DNA from: Tretioscincus oriximinensis
Taxonomy: Eukaryota; Chordata; Lepidosauria; Squamata; Gymnophthalmidae
Assembly (NCBI GenBank): GCA_022410635.1
Contig: JAJVDF010000232.1
Coordinates: 757,104-821,103 of the forward strand
Reading direction: 5' to 3'
DNA: 64,000 bases
Shown here: positions 62,200-64,000 of the stretch, piece after piece
Layout: each line of letters starts with the position of its first letter
Position numbering within the stretch: the stretch's first letter is position 1
The notes under the pieces: model-generated
The model's database searches: none
What the model was told of the DNA's origin: nothing
What the model saw: the letters and a program-made list of their open reading frames with translations, nothing else
Made by a program: the position numbers and the translations under genes

Positions 62200-62790
62200 T
62201 AGGGCTCATAAGGAATGTTAGGGATCATAAGAAAAGGAATCAAAAATTAGTCTGCAATCGTTGTTTTGCCTTATAAATCTGTAGTGAGGCCACATTGAGA
62301 ATCCTGTGTCCAATTCTGGTCACACATCTCAGAAAGGATACTGTGGAACTAGAGAAGAAGAAGAAGAACTGGATCCTTATACCCTGCTTGTCTCACCTTT
62401 CAAAGGAACTCAAAGCGGCTTACAAGGGTATTTTTGCTCGAAGGCCCACATTCTATCTTCCCCACCAGGCTGTGGTGGTTCCCATGTATCTACTTGCAGT
62501 CAGTTGCCATTTCTTGCAATTCTTGCTTTCAAATAGCTGGGCTGGCTGGAGCTACAGGCTAATAAAAGGCGCTCGCCCCTCCCCACGTCCCACACAGGGC
62601 CTCCAAACCCCATCACCCAGGTGAGAGACGGATTCCTTAGTGACTGAGCTATCCATGCCTGCAGAAGGTGCAGAAAAGGGCAACAAGAATGACCAAGGGG
62701 CAGAAATGAAACCCCTTATGAAGCACCTAAACAGCCTCACCTGACTCCGATGGAATGGAGAGATGGTGTCAGTTATTCTGCATAAGGTGT
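62200..62790 (+). mobile_element. CR1 fragment split by a SINE
   Basis: Sense CR1 ('GCCTTATAAATCTGTAGTGA' to 'ACTGTGGAACTAGAGAAG') stops at about 62355 and continues after 62663 with 'AGAAGGTGCAGAAAAGGGCA'. AGAAG at both junctions fits a target duplication. Confidence 0.78.
62353..62663 (-). mobile_element. tRNA-headed SINE nested in CR1
   Basis: Full-length antisense SINE: GAA tail, 'TATACCCTGCTTGTCTCACC', body 'CAGGCTGTGGTGGTTCCC', head 'TTAGTGACTGAGCTATCCAT' and 'GCCTGCA'. Younger than the surrounding CR1. Confidence 0.85.
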
Positions 62791-63056
62791 ATAAAGATAT
62801 ATGTAGTGTGNTACTCCATTGCTTGCAGTTGACTTATGGTAGTTGGGCAGATCCTTGGGCTTTGGAGGGAAAATCTGCAAGGGCTTTGGGGTGCAGTGAT
62901 TAGCCAGCAAACTGTATAGATAGAGTTGTGCTTTAAGTTGTTGGTCGCAGACCAAACTCAGATTCCCTTCAGAGCTGAATTAAATACTTTCTGAACTGAA
63001 ATCAAGGGTCTCGCAGAAATTGGCCCTTCACTAAAAATCCAAAGAGAACCAGATCA
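62791..63056. other. intergenic, nothing recognised
   Basis: No recognisable feature. Confidence 0.4.
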
Positions 63057-63232
63057 AAGGAGGAGGAGAGGAAGAAGGAGAACTGGGTTTTGATACCCCG
63101 CTTTTCGGAAAGCGACTTATAAGCAATTTTTTGCCTGAAGGCTGAGAGACGGATTCCTTAGCGACTGAGCTATCGATGCCTGCGCTTACAAGGCCTGTCC
63201 TTAACCCCTGCATCACCGTACCTCACAGCAGA
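63057..63232 (-). mobile_element. SINE with internal deletion, plus SINE head
   Basis: 63057-63183 keeps the tail ('GAAGGAGAACTGGGTTTTGA') and head ('CTTAGCGACTGAGCTATCGA') of the SINE but lost the body. 63184-63232 ('CCTTAACCCCTGCATCACCG') resembles the head of the older SINE at 26372. Confidence 0.65.
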
Positions 63233-64000
63233 GGCGGAGCCAGGCTCCCAGGGGGCTCAGGGCAGACGACTGAGGGGGCCGCCTCCCATTTGACTTCCTA
63301 CTTTACGTCTCAAAATCTGCAGCGCTGCGTGGCAAGTCTTCTAGGCGATTACATCACATGCGTGCCAACAAGCAGTTCCAGATGATCATTGATTATGTGG
63401 GGGCCCTGAAGGGGGAGGAGCCTCTGAAGCGGGGAGGAGCCCCTGAATGGGGGAGGAGCTTGTTGATGAGTCAGAGGGAGGAGCTAGTAAACAAGCTCTG
63501 TCACTTCCTTTTTCCAGCCCAAGGAAGAGGGGCAGAAAATCGCCAGGAGAGAGAGTTTGGAGTTTGGGGATTTTTAGCAAACCGCACGCCTAACGGCATG
63601 CAAGATTTTACATCACAACTAAAAGATGCTCCCCACCCCACCTGAAAGAAATACAAGAAGACACTGGTTGCTGCCACTATTATCAGCATTTCATGCATGG
63701 AAAGCAAATAGTAAATTTTTAATAAAGTTTTGGCAAACACAGTGCTTCAATTTATGTAGCAAATAAGACAGGTGATGGGAATTTAAAATCTTATTTAGAC
63801 ATATTATATAAGAGTGGATAGCACAGGATACGAGATTTAATGTATCATAATTTGGATCAAATAAACGCCAGCATAGGCTTAAACGCCAACAGATTTTGGC
63901 TCCAAAAAAATGCGCTTTATTTCTACATCAATAACAATGACACCAAAAATATTTTTAAAGAAACATCAGATTTAGAGACAGTAATAAATAAAAAACTGCA
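63233..64000. other. intergenic, nothing recognised
   Basis: No exon or repeat family identified. AT-rich from about 63650 to the end. Confidence 0.4.

Noticed and set aside
62600..62663. Possible tRNA gene (GCTCAGT-like A-box, GGTTTCGA-like B-box) on the minus strand
   Set aside because: The same head recurs at 40787, 50165 and 63057 attached to a SINE body and TTC tail; no cloverleaf with intact acceptor stem. These are SINE heads.

Overview
The window is nuclear DNA of a vertebrate, most likely a squamate reptile. Three single-copy vertebrate genes lie in the order PPARA (+), CDPF1 (-), PKDREJ (-), which is the order I know from human 22q13.31. The spaces between them are packed with CR1-type LINE copies whose 3' ends are TTCTTATG or ATTCTATG octamers, tRNA-headed SINEs ending in TTC tails, Penelope-like fragments and fold-back MITEs. 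That mix is typical of lizards and snakes. Species cannot be named from the sequence.

Layout. (1) 1-20757: the 3' part of PPARA. Five coding exons with intact splice signals (1763-1917, 2538-2676, 4089-4291, 6089-6536, 12310-12554) encode the DNA-binding domain, hinge and ligand-binding domain. The N-terminal coding exon lies upstream of the window. An inferred ~8.2 kb 3' UTR ends at an AATAAA near 20732. (2) 22167-28681: CDPF1 on the minus strand, three coding exons, 135 residues. A CpG-rich stretch at 39.7-40.3 kb is a candidate for its promoter. (3) 41718-49514 and 52194-59789: two complete intronless PKDREJ-type genes in head-to-tail tandem on the minus strand, 2.7 kb apart. Each has a signal peptide, REJ region, degenerate GPS, PLAT domain and an 11-span polycystin channel region. 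(4) 59.8-64 kb: repeats only. The next gene in the human order (TTC38) is not reached.

The main observation is the PKDREJ tandem pair. Mammals have one intronless copy; here both copies are open over about 2,500-2,600 codons and are strongly diverged from each other, so the duplication is old and both copies appear to be maintained. Both lack the canonical His-Leu-Thr/Ser of the GPS cleavage site. Other structures worth checking: a 211-bp essentially perfect duplicate placed between 33-bp direct repeats, two palindromic MITE families, a 54-bp-arm hairpin between the PKDREJ copies, a young inverted pair of Penelope-like termini, a Penelope-like RT relic in the last PPARA intron, and several nested insertions that give relative ages.

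The genes do not form a pathway. PPARA is a lipid-sensing nuclear receptor, CDPF1 is a small cysteine-rich protein of unknown role, and PKDREJ proteins are sperm surface polycystins. The 441-bp N gap at 40346-40786 follows a GAA tract that is a SINE tail, so it is probably an unresolved microsatellite. Dozens of isolated single Ns occur but do not disturb reading frames. All comparisons with human proteins are from memory of the families, not from alignments.
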